From JALFST01 sp022779285 (GTDB lineage: Bacteria; Bacillota; Clostridia; Tissierellales; Peptoniphilaceae), in NCBI GenBank assembly GCA_050313895.1, contig JBNPMI010000002.1: a stretch of DNA of 64,000 nt; one strand, 5' to 3'. Every line of letters begins with the position of its first letter. Positions within the stretch are counted from its first letter, which is position 1. The position numbers were made by a program, and so were the translations under genes. Below the pieces are notes generated by a model. It ran no database searches and was not told where the DNA came from. It saw only the letters and a list, made by a program, of their open reading frames with translations. Below, piece after piece: positions 8,230 through 16,111 of the stretch.

Positions 8230-9269
8230 CTCCTTGGATGATACTATTGATCATTGCTGCTCTTGTTATTGCCTTATTCTGCACATATCTGGCTTCCAGC
8301 CTCAATAAAAAATTGAATCGTATGAGAAAACGGTATGACTATCTTTTGCGTGGCCGCGGAGATGTCAGCATGGAAGAGCTGATTGCCGGATTTGGTGAAG
8401 ATTTAGACAGCTTTAAGAATGATCAGAAGCAGACAGCACAGCGCCTGCATCATATCGAACAGTGGATGGCACGAACGGATACCGATCAACAGGCGTATAT
8501 CAATGAGCGTTTTGATATCGTTGCTCATGATTGGCAGGAGCAAATGCGTTCTACGAGCCAAAATTTAGTATCGAGCATGAAACGATTGGATGAACAGGTG
8601 TTTGCCAGATTAGATGCTGTGGAAAAGAATACAGCACAATCAATATCAGAAAATCGCACGGAACTTCAGGGAGGACTTCGCGAGATTACCAATACATTAG
8701 GCCGAAAGGTCAAGAAAAATGAAGAAGATACCTTTATCCGGTTTGATGAGATGGAACAAAGAATCGAACTAAATAACAAGGAAAGTAAAGAATCTATAGA
8801 AAAAGTTCAGCAATATTCGCAGAGCGGACTTCAATCTCTGGATTCCAGAGTCAATGAGCAATTTCATCTCACCTCAACGGAATTTCGTAATCAGCTGCAA
8901 TCGATGCAGCAAAAAACGGAAGATACTATAAAGTCGCTGGAAAAACAAACCCTGGATCAACTGGCTACGATCGATGATCGGGCAAAAGAGGCGCTTCACA
9001 AGGAGGGAGCACGAATTCGAGAGCAGCTTTCCTTTGCAATTCAAAAAACATATCTTTATCGATACAATGCGTTTGAAGATGTTGTCGGCAACACAAGCTT
9101 CAGCCTTGTGCTGCTTGATGAGCATAATTCGGGCATTATCTTTACGAGCCTTTATTCTCGCAGAGGATCTACTACATTTGCAAAAGAGGTTCGCAATGGA
9201 GAGGCAGGAAATCTGTCACCGGAGGAAAATTATGCCTTGGATCAGATTCTTCATGGGAAATCAGCATGA
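8226..9269 (+). CDS. DUF4446 protein with a long coiled-coil insertion
   Basis: ATG 8226 overlaps the parB stop (ATGA). Residues 4-23 form one membrane helix (WMILLIIAALVIALFCTYLA), followed by a basic segment and RYDYLLRGRGD. Residues about 60-265 are highly charged and Gln/Glu-rich and probably form a coiled coil. The C-terminus (YRYNAFEDVVGNTSFSLVLL and LYSRRGSTTFAKEV) is the conserved DUF4446 core. DUF4446 genes are typical neighbours of parB in Firmicutes, usually about 160-180 residues, so about 180 residues seem inserted between the membrane anchor and the core. The function is unknown. Confidence 0.85.
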   Translation: MTPWMILLIIAALVIALFCTYLASSLNKKLNRMRKRYDYLLRGRGDVSMEELIAGFGEDLDSFKNDQKQTAQRLHHIEQWMARTDTDQQAYINERFDIVAHDWQEQMRSTSQNLVSSMKRLDEQVFARLDAVEKNTAQSISENRTELQGGLREITNTLGRKVKKNEEDTFIRFDEMEQRIELNNKESKESIEKVQQYSQSGLQSLDSRVNEQFHLTSTEFRNQLQSMQQKTEDTIKSLEKQTLDQLATIDDRAKEALHKEGARIREQLSFAIQKTYLYRYNAFEDVVGNTSFSLVLLDEHNSGIIFTSLYSRRGSTTFAKEVRNGEAGNLSPEENYALDQILHGKSA

Positions 9270-9352
9270 AAATCTCCCGGTTGGGTAAAAGATGTTAAAA
9301 TAGGGTAATGTTCAGGCGTTAAGGCGTAAGCATGTAAAAGAAAGGGCAGAAA

Positions 9353-10339
9353 ATGGATATCATTGAATCTATAGTAGAAAAGATCCGCGGAAAGAATTGT
9401 ACTATTGTTTATCCGGAAGGATTGGATCCTCGTACATTAGGTGCGGCAATCAAGCACCAAGAAATGGGAATCATTCATCCCATTGTGTTGGGAAATCCTG
9501 AGGAGATTGCCAATAAGGCAAAGGAACTGGGAAAGGATATCGGAGAGCTTGAGATCATTGATCCGAATAATTATGAGGATTACGAGAATATGGTTCAGGC
9601 TTTTGTGGAGCGCCGTAAAGGCAAGGCAACCTTGGAGCAGGCGAGAGAGATGCTTCGCGACCGCAATTATTTCGGAACAATGCTTGTTTATTTAGGTCTT
9701 GCAGACGGAATGGTGAGTGGTGCAGATGGGCCGACAGGAGATACGATTCGTCCGGGTTTGCAAATTATTAAGACGCGTCCGGGCGCCAATATGGTAAGCG
9801 GATGCATGGTTCTGATTCCTGCAGATGAGACCAAGGATCGCCTGATTTTCGCTGATACTGCTGTGACCATTCAGCCGACAGCAGAACAGCTTGCAGAAAT
9901 CGCAAATGAAACGGCAAAAACCGCACTTACCTTCGACGTGGAACCGAAAGTAGCGCTTCTTTCCTTCTCAACCAAGGGCTCGGCGCATTCGCCGGAGCAG
10001 GAAAAGGTAGCACAAGCTGCTGCTATTGCGAAGGAAAAGTATCCGGAGCTTGCTGTGGACGGAGAGCTGCAATTTGATGCTGCTTACGTTCCGGAGGTGG
10101 CAAAGATCAAGGCACCGGATTCTGAGATTGCAGGACACGCACGTATCTTTGTTTTCCCGGATCTCCAGGCAGGAAACATTGGATATAAGCTGGCACAGCG
10201 TCTTGGCGGATATACCGCATTAGGTCCTATTTTGCAGGGAATGGCAAAGCCTGTCAATGATCTTTCCCGTGGATGTAATGAAAGAGAAGCATATGAGCTT
10301 GCATTGATTACAGCTATGCAGGCAGTGGATCAGAGATAA
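9353..10339 (+). CDS. pta: Phosphate acetyltransferase
   Basis: Pta interconverts acetyl-CoA and acetyl phosphate, the substrate-level phosphorylation route to acetate in fermenters. The protein is 328 residues, the short PTA_PTB form. Family sequence is clear: ADGMVSGADGPTGDTIRPGL, SFSTKGSAHSPEQEKV, DGELQFDAAYVPEVA and the C-terminal NDLSRGC. AAAGGG precedes ATG 9353. ackA, its usual partner, is not adjacent in this window. A strong hairpin follows, so pta is probably transcribed alone or with the par genes. Confidence 0.96.
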   Translation: MDIIESIVEKIRGKNCTIVYPEGLDPRTLGAAIKHQEMGIIHPIVLGNPEEIANKAKELGKDIGELEIIDPNNYEDYENMVQAFVERRKGKATLEQAREMLRDRNYFGTMLVYLGLADGMVSGADGPTGDTIRPGLQIIKTRPGANMVSGCMVLIPADETKDRLIFADTAVTIQPTAEQLAEIANETAKTALTFDVEPKVALLSFSTKGSAHSPEQEKVAQAAAIAKEKYPELAVDGELQFDAAYVPEVAKIKAPDSEIAGHARIFVFPDLQAGNIGYKLAQRLGGYTALGPILQGMAKPVNDLSRGCNEREAYELALITAMQAVDQR

Positions 10340-10352
10340 TTATTCACATTAA

Positions 10353-10388
10353 AATGCCGCTTGAGCAGTCTGCTCAGGCGGCATTAGT
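10353..10388. terminator. Hairpin between pta and the convergent gene
   Basis: AATGCCGC-TTGAGCA pairs with TGCTCAG-GCGGCATT (10353-10385) around a GTC loop. It sits between convergent genes and could stop transcripts from both sides; the T tract is weak on both strands. A parS-like site begins at 10387, immediately beside it. Confidence 0.75.
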
Positions 10389-10400
10389 TTCATATGAAAC
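10387..10400. promoter_or_regulatory. parS: Isolated parS-like palindrome
   Basis: GTTTCATATGAAAC, the 14-bp core of the cluster at 4.7-5.1 kb, recurs here between convergent genes (flanks A and T). A secondary ParB site a few kilobases from the main cluster is a usual arrangement. Confidence 0.75.
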
Positions 10401-10730
10401 TTATTTATGAAAATCGTTAGCAAAAATGTTGATTTCTTGAGGGACGAAGAATCGTTTGACGTTTCCGATGCCCCAGGCTGAAATTTCAATTGGAGCATTG
10501 AATTCATAAAGATCCATTCCGGATTCATAATGGATCTCAATTCCGTCCGGGCTCAGATCCGGATCGAGGGTTTTATAGAGGACATTTTCCTTCGGTTTCT
10601 CAAGAACCTGAATGAGCACTTGAGGAATTGCGCAGCAGCTTCCCTGTCCCATTTTTGTATTTAAATAGAGTATCGATGTTTTGCGCTGTGCGGCAAGCTT
10701 GGCCGCCTTTTCATTGATCAGAATTTGCAC
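10401..10730 (-). CDS. Small CC/Se-motif (HesB-like) protein
   Basis: A 109-residue protein beginning VQILINEKAAKL and carrying adjacent cysteines in GQGSCCAIPQV. This fits the small proteins with a CC or C-Sec motif that share the HesB/IscA-like fold; no reaction is assigned. I prefer GTG 10730, preceded by AAAGGG, over the ATG at 10754, which has no ribosome site; the latter would add eight residues. Either start lies inside the end of the pncB gene, so translational coupling to nicotinate salvage is likely. Family assignment is from the motif only. Confidence 0.6.
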   Translation of the reverse strand: MQILINEKAAKLAAQRKTSILYLNTKMGQGSCCAIPQVLIQVLEKPKENVLYKTLDPDLSPDGIEIHYESGMDLYEFNAPIEISAWGIGNVKRFFVPQEINIFANDFHK

Positions 10731-12186
10731 TTTTTCCCTTTCTGTTGGCTTCATGCAAAAGCCGATTCTTCAGATCCCATACTTTTTGGGAAAGGTCAAC
10801 CTTGTATACATGAGGATTTTCAAATCGCTTATATTCCTCCCAAAGAGAATCAATCTCGGATTGACAATACTCTCTTCGGCTGTTGAGATCGGGAAGGGAG
10901 TACACGCATTTCCCGTTTTGATAGATGGGAATCTGGAGAGGGCGACTGAAGAAATTGGTCAGTGTCATTCTTTTCCAGGTATGTACGGGATGGAAAATTT
11001 CATAGGGTTTCGTATCATCAATCGTTTCATCACGAAGAGTGATAACATCCGCAAGTGAGAAGCCGGTGGTTTTGTCATAGAGTCGGTGAACCTGTTTAAA
11101 ACCGGGTGTCGTAATCTTTTCAACATTTTCAGAAATTTTGATTTTGGGTGTATGAACCCCGTCACGATCCTGGGCAACTAATTTATAGACGCCTCCGAAG
11201 ACCGGCTCCGTTTTTGAAGTAATCAGGTTTTCTCCTACACCGAAGCTGTCGATTTTTGCACCTTGCGAGAGTATTTCTGTGATTGTATATTCATCCAAAG
11301 AGTTTGAAGCGACGATTTTTGCATCGGGAAAACCGGCATCGTCGAGCATTTTCCGGGCTCTTTTAGAAAGATAAGCAATATCTCCCGAGTCCAGACGAAT
11401 GCCTCCGGGACGATAACCCTTGGGGGCAAGAATCTCGCGAAAAACGCGAATAGCATTGGGAATGCCGCTTTCCAAGGTATTAAAGGTATCTACAAGAAGA
11501 TTGCAATTTTCCGGATAAATCTCCGCATAGGCTCGAAAAGCCTCATATTCCGAGGGAAACATCATTACCCAGGAATGTGCCATAGTGCCTAAGGCTGGCA
11601 CGCCGAATCGTTGATCCGCCAGCGTATTTGCCGTACCTGCACATCCGGCGATATAAGCGGCACGTGCTCCAAGCGTTGCGGCATCAGGACCTTGTGCACG
11701 GCGAGATCCGAATTCCATGACAGCTCTTCCATCGGAGGCACGTACAATTCGATTGGCTTTGGTTGCCACGAGGCTTTGGTGATTGATCAGGAGCAGCAGC
11801 ATGGTCTCTAAAAGACTGGCCTGAATAATAGGTCCGCGGACAGTAATCAGAGGCTCATTCGGGAAGACAACGGTTCCGTCAGGGACCGCCCATATATCGC
11901 AATCCAAGGTGAGAGTACGGAGAAACTCCAGGAATTTTTCATCAAATACCTTTTTGGTTCGAAGAAAATCAATATCTTCTTCCGAAAAATGAAATTCTCG
12001 AAGATAAGTGATGACAGACTCGAGACCGGAAAAAATTGAAAAGCCTGCATTATCCGGATTGTGGCGATAGTAGAGATCAAAGTAGCCGATGGTATTTTCG
12101 AGATGCTGTTTATAGTATCCGTTGGCCATAGTCATTTCGTAAAAATCGAAAAGCATGGTTAAATTTTCTTGATTGCGTGGAATCAT
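10711..12186 (-). CDS. pncB: Nicotinate phosphoribosyltransferase
   Basis: This enzyme converts nicotinate and PRPP to nicotinate mononucleotide in NAD salvage. Diagnostic segments include LLFDFYEMTMANGYY-like MLFDFYEMTMANGYY, EFGSRRAQGPDAATLGARAAY, the substrate-site region GTMAHSWVM, and RLDSGDIAYLSKRARKMLD with SNSLDEYTI. The 491-residue length fits the long Gram-positive type. GAGGAGG precedes ATG on the minus strand. Upstream, tandem 17-bp repeats occur that could be an operator. NMN-recycling cinA also lies in this window, though in a separate transcript. Confidence 0.95.
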   Translation of the reverse strand: MIPRNQENLTMLFDFYEMTMANGYYKQHLENTIGYFDLYYRHNPDNAGFSIFSGLESVITYLREFHFSEEDIDFLRTKKVFDEKFLEFLRTLTLDCDIWAVPDGTVVFPNEPLITVRGPIIQASLLETMLLLLINHQSLVATKANRIVRASDGRAVMEFGSRRAQGPDAATLGARAAYIAGCAGTANTLADQRFGVPALGTMAHSWVMMFPSEYEAFRAYAEIYPENCNLLVDTFNTLESGIPNAIRVFREILAPKGYRPGGIRLDSGDIAYLSKRARKMLDDAGFPDAKIVASNSLDEYTITEILSQGAKIDSFGVGENLITSKTEPVFGGVYKLVAQDRDGVHTPKIKISENVEKITTPGFKQVHRLYDKTTGFSLADVITLRDETIDDTKPYEIFHPVHTWKRMTLTNFFSRPLQIPIYQNGKCVYSLPDLNSRREYCQSEIDSLWEEYKRFENPHVYKVDLSQKVWDLKNRLLHEANRKGKSANSDQ

Positions 12187-12197
12187 AATGCCTCCTC

Positions 12198-12231
12198 AAC
12201 AAGCACTTTGTTACAACAAGCATTTTGTTAC
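12198..12231. repeat. Tandem 17-bp repeat upstream of pncB
   Basis: AACAAGCACTTTGTTAC (12198-12214) is followed at once by AACAAGCATTTTGTTAC (12215-12231), one mismatch. It lies within the pncB leader, 12 bases upstream of the start on the minus strand. A partial copy, CAACAAGCA, occurs at 12306. Placement suggests an operator or leader element for NAD-salvage control, which is inference. Confidence 0.6.
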
Positions 12232-12298
12232 CTAACAAAATACCACATTTTCAGGCAATAAGCGAAATTTTCCTAAAAATGTTTGATACAAATCGTAT

Positions 12299-12327
12299 TT
12301 TGTTTCAACAAGCAGTTGAAATATAAT
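12299..12327 (+). promoter_or_regulatory. Probable promoter of the SpoU methyltransferase gene
   Basis: TATAAT at 12322-12327 has a weak -35 TTTGTT at 12299-12304 with a 17-base spacer. It lies 33 bases before the ATG at 12360 in the divergent interval with pncB. Confidence 0.5.
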
Positions 12328-12359
12328 GGGAAAGCAGGAAAGAAAACGGAGGATGCGGG

Positions 12360-13106
12360 ATGAAATGGACAAAATATCATAAGGACAATGATTATTCCTA
12401 TACTTTAGGAGCTTTTCCTACGATGGAATTAGTAGAAAACAGTCCTCATCTGATATATGAAATTCTTCTGTCTGAAAAGCTGAGAGATCGGGAGTATTTT
12501 ACAAAAATTTTTGATACAAAACAGATACCTTACCGAGTAGCGGATCGGGAGCTTCGCCGCATCTCAACAAAAGAGAATGTTTTTTTGGCGGGCGTATTCC
12601 GCAAGCAAATTCCCCGAGCAGAGCAGAAGAATCATATCATTTGTGATCAAATATCAGATATGGGCAATTTGGGAAACATTACACGCACGATGCTCGCGAT
12701 GGGACAGCATGATCTTATTTTGATCGGCCAGACATGTGACTTATTTCATCCGAAATCCGTGCGTGCGGGCATGGGGGCGCTTTTTCATATTCGCATGTCT
12801 CATTTTGATACATTTGATCAGTATCGTGATACCTTTTCGGAACCGGATCGGGGGATTTTTTGTTTTATGTTGGACGAGAAGGCGAAAAACCTGCCGGAAA
12901 TTCGGGCGCCGAAAAAATGGTCGCTGGTGTTTGGAGCGGAGGCCAGCGGATTGGAGGAAGCCTATCGAGGAAGAGGAACCACAGTGATGATCCCGCAGTC
13001 ATCGGAGGTGGATTCCCTGAATCTCACGACAGCGGTTGCAATCGGCTGCTATCATTTTTCAATGGAAGATATGAAAGGAGCAAAAAATGAATACGGTGAT
13101 CTTTGA
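12360..13106 (+). CDS. SpoU/TrmH-family RNA 2'-O-methyltransferase
   Basis: The C-terminal SPOUT fold is clear: motif 1 MGNLGNITRTMLAMG, motif 2 LVFGAEASGLEEAYRG and motif 3 MIPQSSEVDSLNLTTAVAIGCYHF. Such enzymes methylate ribose 2'-OH in tRNA or rRNA using SAM; the substrate cannot be read from the sequence. The N-terminal about 100 residues are not the usual SpoU substrate-binding domain that I can recognise. ATG 12360 follows GGAGG. The gene overlaps the next by 20 bases, so it is the first gene of a run reaching the thioredoxin genes. Confidence 0.87.
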   Translation: MKWTKYHKDNDYSYTLGAFPTMELVENSPHLIYEILLSEKLRDREYFTKIFDTKQIPYRVADRELRRISTKENVFLAGVFRKQIPRAEQKNHIICDQISDMGNLGNITRTMLAMGQHDLILIGQTCDLFHPKSVRAGMGALFHIRMSHFDTFDQYRDTFSEPDRGIFCFMLDEKAKNLPEIRAPKKWSLVFGAEASGLEEAYRGRGTTVMIPQSSEVDSLNLTTAVAIGCYHFSMEDMKGAKNEYGDL

Positions 13107-13788
13107 TTTGGATGGTACGCTCATCAATTCACTTCCTTCGATTCGGAACAGTCTCAATCGTACGATGGAGCGCTTCGGGTATGCTCCAGTCAGCCTGGAG
13201 CGCACAAGAGAGCTTGTGGGAAACAGTTCGCGTTATCTTGTGGAGCATGCTTTGAGGGATCAAAAAGAGGATGTTTCGAGGGAGGAGATTCTTTCCGTTT
13301 TGGATGCTTATAATACGGATTATCTATTGAACCCTATTTTTGGAACGTATGTTTATGCAGGTATTTTGGACCTTCTGAATGATTTGAAAAATCAGGGTGT
13401 AAAGATCGGCGTATTTTCAAATAAGCCCGAGAGTATCGTATATGCAGTTCTGGACCATTTTTTTGGACAATCATATTTTGATGTCGTGCGCGGATTTCGT
13501 GAAGATACTCCGAGAAAGCCGGATCCGGCCGGATTGTTAAAAATGGCGAAGGAGCTGGGAATCCGCAGCGGGGAAATTCTCTATGTCGGGGACAGCGAGG
13601 TGGATGCGGAAGTGGGAGAGCGCGGTGAGGTGGAGACGATTCTGGTGAGCTACGGATTCCGATCGAAGCAAATTTTGGAACCCTTGCGCTATGCGCATTT
13701 ATGTGATCATGTTTCGGATCTGAAAGCAGTATTGGAGGAGGAGATTGCTGTTACTAAGAGAGGGAAAGGGGTAAGTAACAATATATAA
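13087..13788 (+). CDS. HAD-family hydrolase (phosphoglycolate phosphatase-like)
   Basis: Motif I is VIFDLDGTLINS (D7, D9), motif II VFSNKPE, the motif III lysine is in RKPDPAGL, and motif IV is YVGDSEVD. The cap is the helical type of the PGP/PhnX group. Substrate is uncertain; phosphoglycolate phosphatase (Gph) is the closest common annotation. AAAGGAG precedes ATG 13087, inside the upstream gene. 233 residues is normal. Confidence 0.85.
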   Translation: MNTVIFDLDGTLINSLPSIRNSLNRTMERFGYAPVSLERTRELVGNSSRYLVEHALRDQKEDVSREEILSVLDAYNTDYLLNPIFGTYVYAGILDLLNDLKNQGVKIGVFSNKPESIVYAVLDHFFGQSYFDVVRGFREDTPRKPDPAGLLKMAKELGIRSGEILYVGDSEVDAEVGERGEVETILVSYGFRSKQILEPLRYAHLCDHVSDLKAVLEEEIAVTKRGKGVSNNI

Positions 13789-13814
13789 ATTAGGCAGTGC
13801 GGGAGGTTTTTTCA

Positions 13815-14126
13815 ATGACAAGGCAAATTGACAGCGGAGAGTTTAAAAATGAAGTGCTCGGAGGCAAGGGAGTAGTTCTGGTAGATTTTTTTGCTACCTG
13901 GTGCGGACCGTGTAAGATGATGGCTCCGGCTTTAGAGGAATTGTCGGAAGCAGGATACCGAATTTTCTCCGTTGATGTGGATGAGGAGCAGCTTTTAGCG
14001 GCACAGTACGGAATCATGAATATTCCTACGCTGATGATTTTTAAGGATGGCGAGAAAAAGGAGCAGATTGTCGGACTGACACCGAAATCGACAATCCGCG
14101 AAAAACTGGATTATTACGCAAATTAG
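13815..14126 (+). CDS. trxA: Thioredoxin
   Basis: A 103-residue thioredoxin with the active site WCGPC (CGPC at 30-33) and the cis-Pro region NIPTLMIF. It reduces protein disulfides in the cytoplasm. ATG 13815 follows GGGAGG at ideal spacing; an in-frame GTG at 13797 is less likely. The next gene, 32 bases on, is its probable reductase. Confidence 0.95.
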   Translation: MTRQIDSGEFKNEVLGGKGVVLVDFFATWCGPCKMMAPALEELSEAGYRIFSVDVDEEQLLAAQYGIMNIPTLMIFKDGEKKEQIVGLTPKSTIREKLDYYAN

Positions 14127-14158
14127 TTTTTCAGCAGAGCTGGTTGAAAGGGGGCAGG

Positions 14159-15046
14159 ATGGAACAGCTGTATGATGTGATCGTTGTCGGAGCAGGTCCG
14201 GCGGGCCTTTCCGCAGCGCTGAATGCAGCGATTCGAAATGGTAAGGTTCTTGTTATCGGTCCTTCTGCCAGTGAAAAGCTCAATCGGGCACCGAGACTGG
14301 ACAATGTATTGGGAAATCCGAACGTTACAGGAGTTTCTCTTTTGGAGAGATATCGCAAGCAGGTTTCTCAATTTTCAAATGTATCTTTTTTAGAGCAAAA
14401 TGTGCAATTTATATATCCTATGGGCGATCACATAGGGTTCCTGATGCCGAATCATGAAATCATAGAGGCTCGTACAGCTGTTGTGGCAACAGGCGTTAAC
14501 TTTGGCAATCCGATTCCCGGTGAACAGGAGTTTTTGGGAAAGGGGGTCGGAACATGTGCTACGTGCGATGCGGCATTGTACCGAGGAAAATCTGTTATTG
14601 TCGTAGGCTACAATGAAATGGCGGCGGAGGAGGCGAATTTTATTTCAGAGATGGCAAGTCAAACGACATTTATCAATATGACAGGAAGAAATGTCGATTT
14701 GAGCGAAGGGATTCTTAAGTTGAAGGAAAGGCCGAAACGCGTTATTGGAGATCGTGTCGCTGAAGGTCTGGAGCTGGAAACACAGACGATTTCCGCAGAC
14801 GGCATCTTTTTTATCCGGGATGCAAAAAAAGCGGATGCTTTGATTCCGGGACTGAAAATGATCGGACCTCATATAGCGACAGATACATCGATGGCGACAA
14901 GCGTGGAGGGCATTTATGCGGCCGGAGATCTCGTGGGGCAGCCCTATCAGGTGGATACAGCCATCGGGAGAGGACAGATAGCGGGATTGTCGGCAGCGAA
15001 GGAAGCTGCTCGAAAGCGCATAGAGGAGGAAAAAGGAAAGCGGTAG
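14159..15046 (+). CDS. Thioredoxin-reductase-like flavoprotein without NADPH motifs
   Basis: This low-Mr thioredoxin-reductase fold has the FAD motif VVGAGPAGLSAAL, the redox motif CATC at 133-136, and the C-terminal FAD motif GIYAAGDLVGQPYQVDTAIG. The second Rossmann motif, normally GGGxSAxEEA, reads VVGYNEMAAEEA (about 147-158), and the HRRxxxR element that binds the NADPH phosphate is absent. Clostridial ferredoxin-dependent flavin thioredoxin reductases lack the same motifs, so ferredoxin rather than NADPH is the likely donor. Adjacent trxA supports a thioredoxin partner. ATG 14159 follows AAAGGGGG. 295 residues. Confidence 0.85.
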   Translation: MEQLYDVIVVGAGPAGLSAALNAAIRNGKVLVIGPSASEKLNRAPRLDNVLGNPNVTGVSLLERYRKQVSQFSNVSFLEQNVQFIYPMGDHIGFLMPNHEIIEARTAVVATGVNFGNPIPGEQEFLGKGVGTCATCDAALYRGKSVIVVGYNEMAAEEANFISEMASQTTFINMTGRNVDLSEGILKLKERPKRVIGDRVAEGLELETQTISADGIFFIRDAKKADALIPGLKMIGPHIATDTSMATSVEGIYAAGDLVGQPYQVDTAIGRGQIAGLSAAKEAARKRIEEEKGKR

Positions 15047-15116
15047 AGAAAACGGCGATAAGGATGCGGTGGCCAATCGAGGGATTTCAACAGAATTCCT
15101 TCGTGATCATAGAAAA

Positions 15117-15150
15117 GAGGGCGTTTCCATTCCGGGAAACGCCCTCGTGT
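15117..15150. terminator. Bidirectional terminator hairpin
   Basis: A perfect 12-bp stem (15117-15128 GAGGGCGTTTCC with 15135-15146) and 6-base loop lie between convergent genes. On the minus strand a T run follows; on the plus strand GTGTGTTTTA follows. Confidence 0.88.
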
Positions 15151-15160
15151 GTTTTATATT

Positions 15161-15940
15161 CTAATTGGATTCGCTTTTCCCGGTTTCATCCGGCGGGTTC
15201 GTCGACGAGTTCGACGGCGGATTAGAAGGAGGAGCCGGTTCCTTAGGTTCCTTGGGTTCGGTGGGAACACTTACGGACTCTTCCGGCTTTGATTCGGATG
15301 TATTCGGCGGTTCCGGTATTACCGGGAGATTGCTTGAAGATGCTTCTCCTTGTGAGCCGGATTCCGTGGCAGGAGTCACGATCGTTGTGCCGGAATCAGA
15401 AGGACTGCCCGGAGCGGAGGAAGCTGAAGAGGACGCGGAGGATGTGGAAACGGCAGCAGCCGGCGGTTGTGCCGGGCGTGAGACGCTTGGCTTTTCCTCA
15501 AGAGATTGATTTTTCACAAGTCCGCGCAGCTTTGAGGATTTCTCCACCTTGGAAATCGTTCCGAGATCTTCTGTTGTTCCATTTGCCTTGTTGGATCCAT
15601 CGTCTCCGATCGCTATAATGGCATCCTGTACGGATTGCAGGATTTTTTCGGAAATGGCGCGACGGGAAATTTCCACCCCATCTCGATAGGTTACTTCATA
15701 GGCTACGCGGCTTTGCCCGCGGCGTCCTTTTTGCAAAATTTTGGTTTCTCCATTTTTTAAGGTTTTGTCGACTTTTGTATAAACCTTGAAATCCTGTTCT
15801 TCCAATCGAGTTTCCGTGCGCACATCCGATGATTCGGAGGATTCTGATGCCTCGACGAGGGCAAATTTATCTTTTTGAGAAGTGCACGCCGTGAGGGAAA
15901 GACTCAAAATCAGAAGAGCTGCAAGTGTTGATTTTTTCAT
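15161..15940 (-). CDS. G5-domain lipoprotein
   Basis: The signal peptide MKKSTLAALLILSLSLTAC ends in a lipobox (LTAC), so the protein should be a membrane-anchored lipoprotein. Residues about 48-115 resemble a G5 domain (LKNGETKILQKGRRGQSRVAYEV followed by VTYRDGVEISRRAI is split here; key residues are the Gly-Gly and the YRDG turn). G5 domains bind cell-wall sugars or zinc in other proteins. The C-terminal half is a Pro/Ser/Thr/Glu-rich tail with PKEPKEP repeats and ends TGKSESN. Start at 15940 is set by AGAGG; a longer frame to 15988 is open but would spoil the signal peptide. 259 residues. Confidence 0.8.
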   Translation of the reverse strand: MKKSTLAALLILSLSLTACTSQKDKFALVEASESSESSDVRTETRLEEQDFKVYTKVDKTLKNGETKILQKGRRGQSRVAYEVTYRDGVEISRRAISEKILQSVQDAIIAIGDDGSNKANGTTEDLGTISKVEKSSKLRGLVKNQSLEEKPSVSRPAQPPAAAVSTSSASSSASSAPGSPSDSGTTIVTPATESGSQGEASSSNLPVIPEPPNTSESKPEESVSVPTEPKEPKEPAPPSNPPSNSSTNPPDETGKSESN

Positions 15941-15975
15941 AGGAACCTCTTTCGTTACATAAAGGTGTTTCTGCA

Positions 15976-16016
15976 AGAGATATGGCATACTGAATATAAG
16001 AGATATGACATACTGA
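15976..16016. repeat. Direct repeat pair in the divergent promoter region
   Basis: AGAGATATGGCATACTGA (15976-15993) recurs as AGAGATATGACATACTGA (15999-16016), one mismatch, 23 bases apart or about two helical turns. It lies between the divergent lipoprotein and methyltransferase genes, so it may be a regulator-binding pair. TATAAT at 16045-16050 may be the -10 of the rightward gene. Confidence 0.5.
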
Positions 16017-16111
16017 TTACACTAAGTATACACAAGAAACGGGTTATAATAAAATAAATTCATGATTTCACGTTAAAATTCATCAAAATAGAGATTGAAT
16101 CGGAGATAAAT

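Noticed and set aside
9270..9352. Promoter before pta
   Set aside because: TAAAAT is present but no -35 at suitable spacing; pta may be read from upstream.
15165..15509. Plus-strand open frame opposite the lipoprotein gene
   Set aside because: It mirrors the Pro/Ser-rich tail and has no homology or ribosome site; the minus-strand gene has a signal peptide and lipobox.
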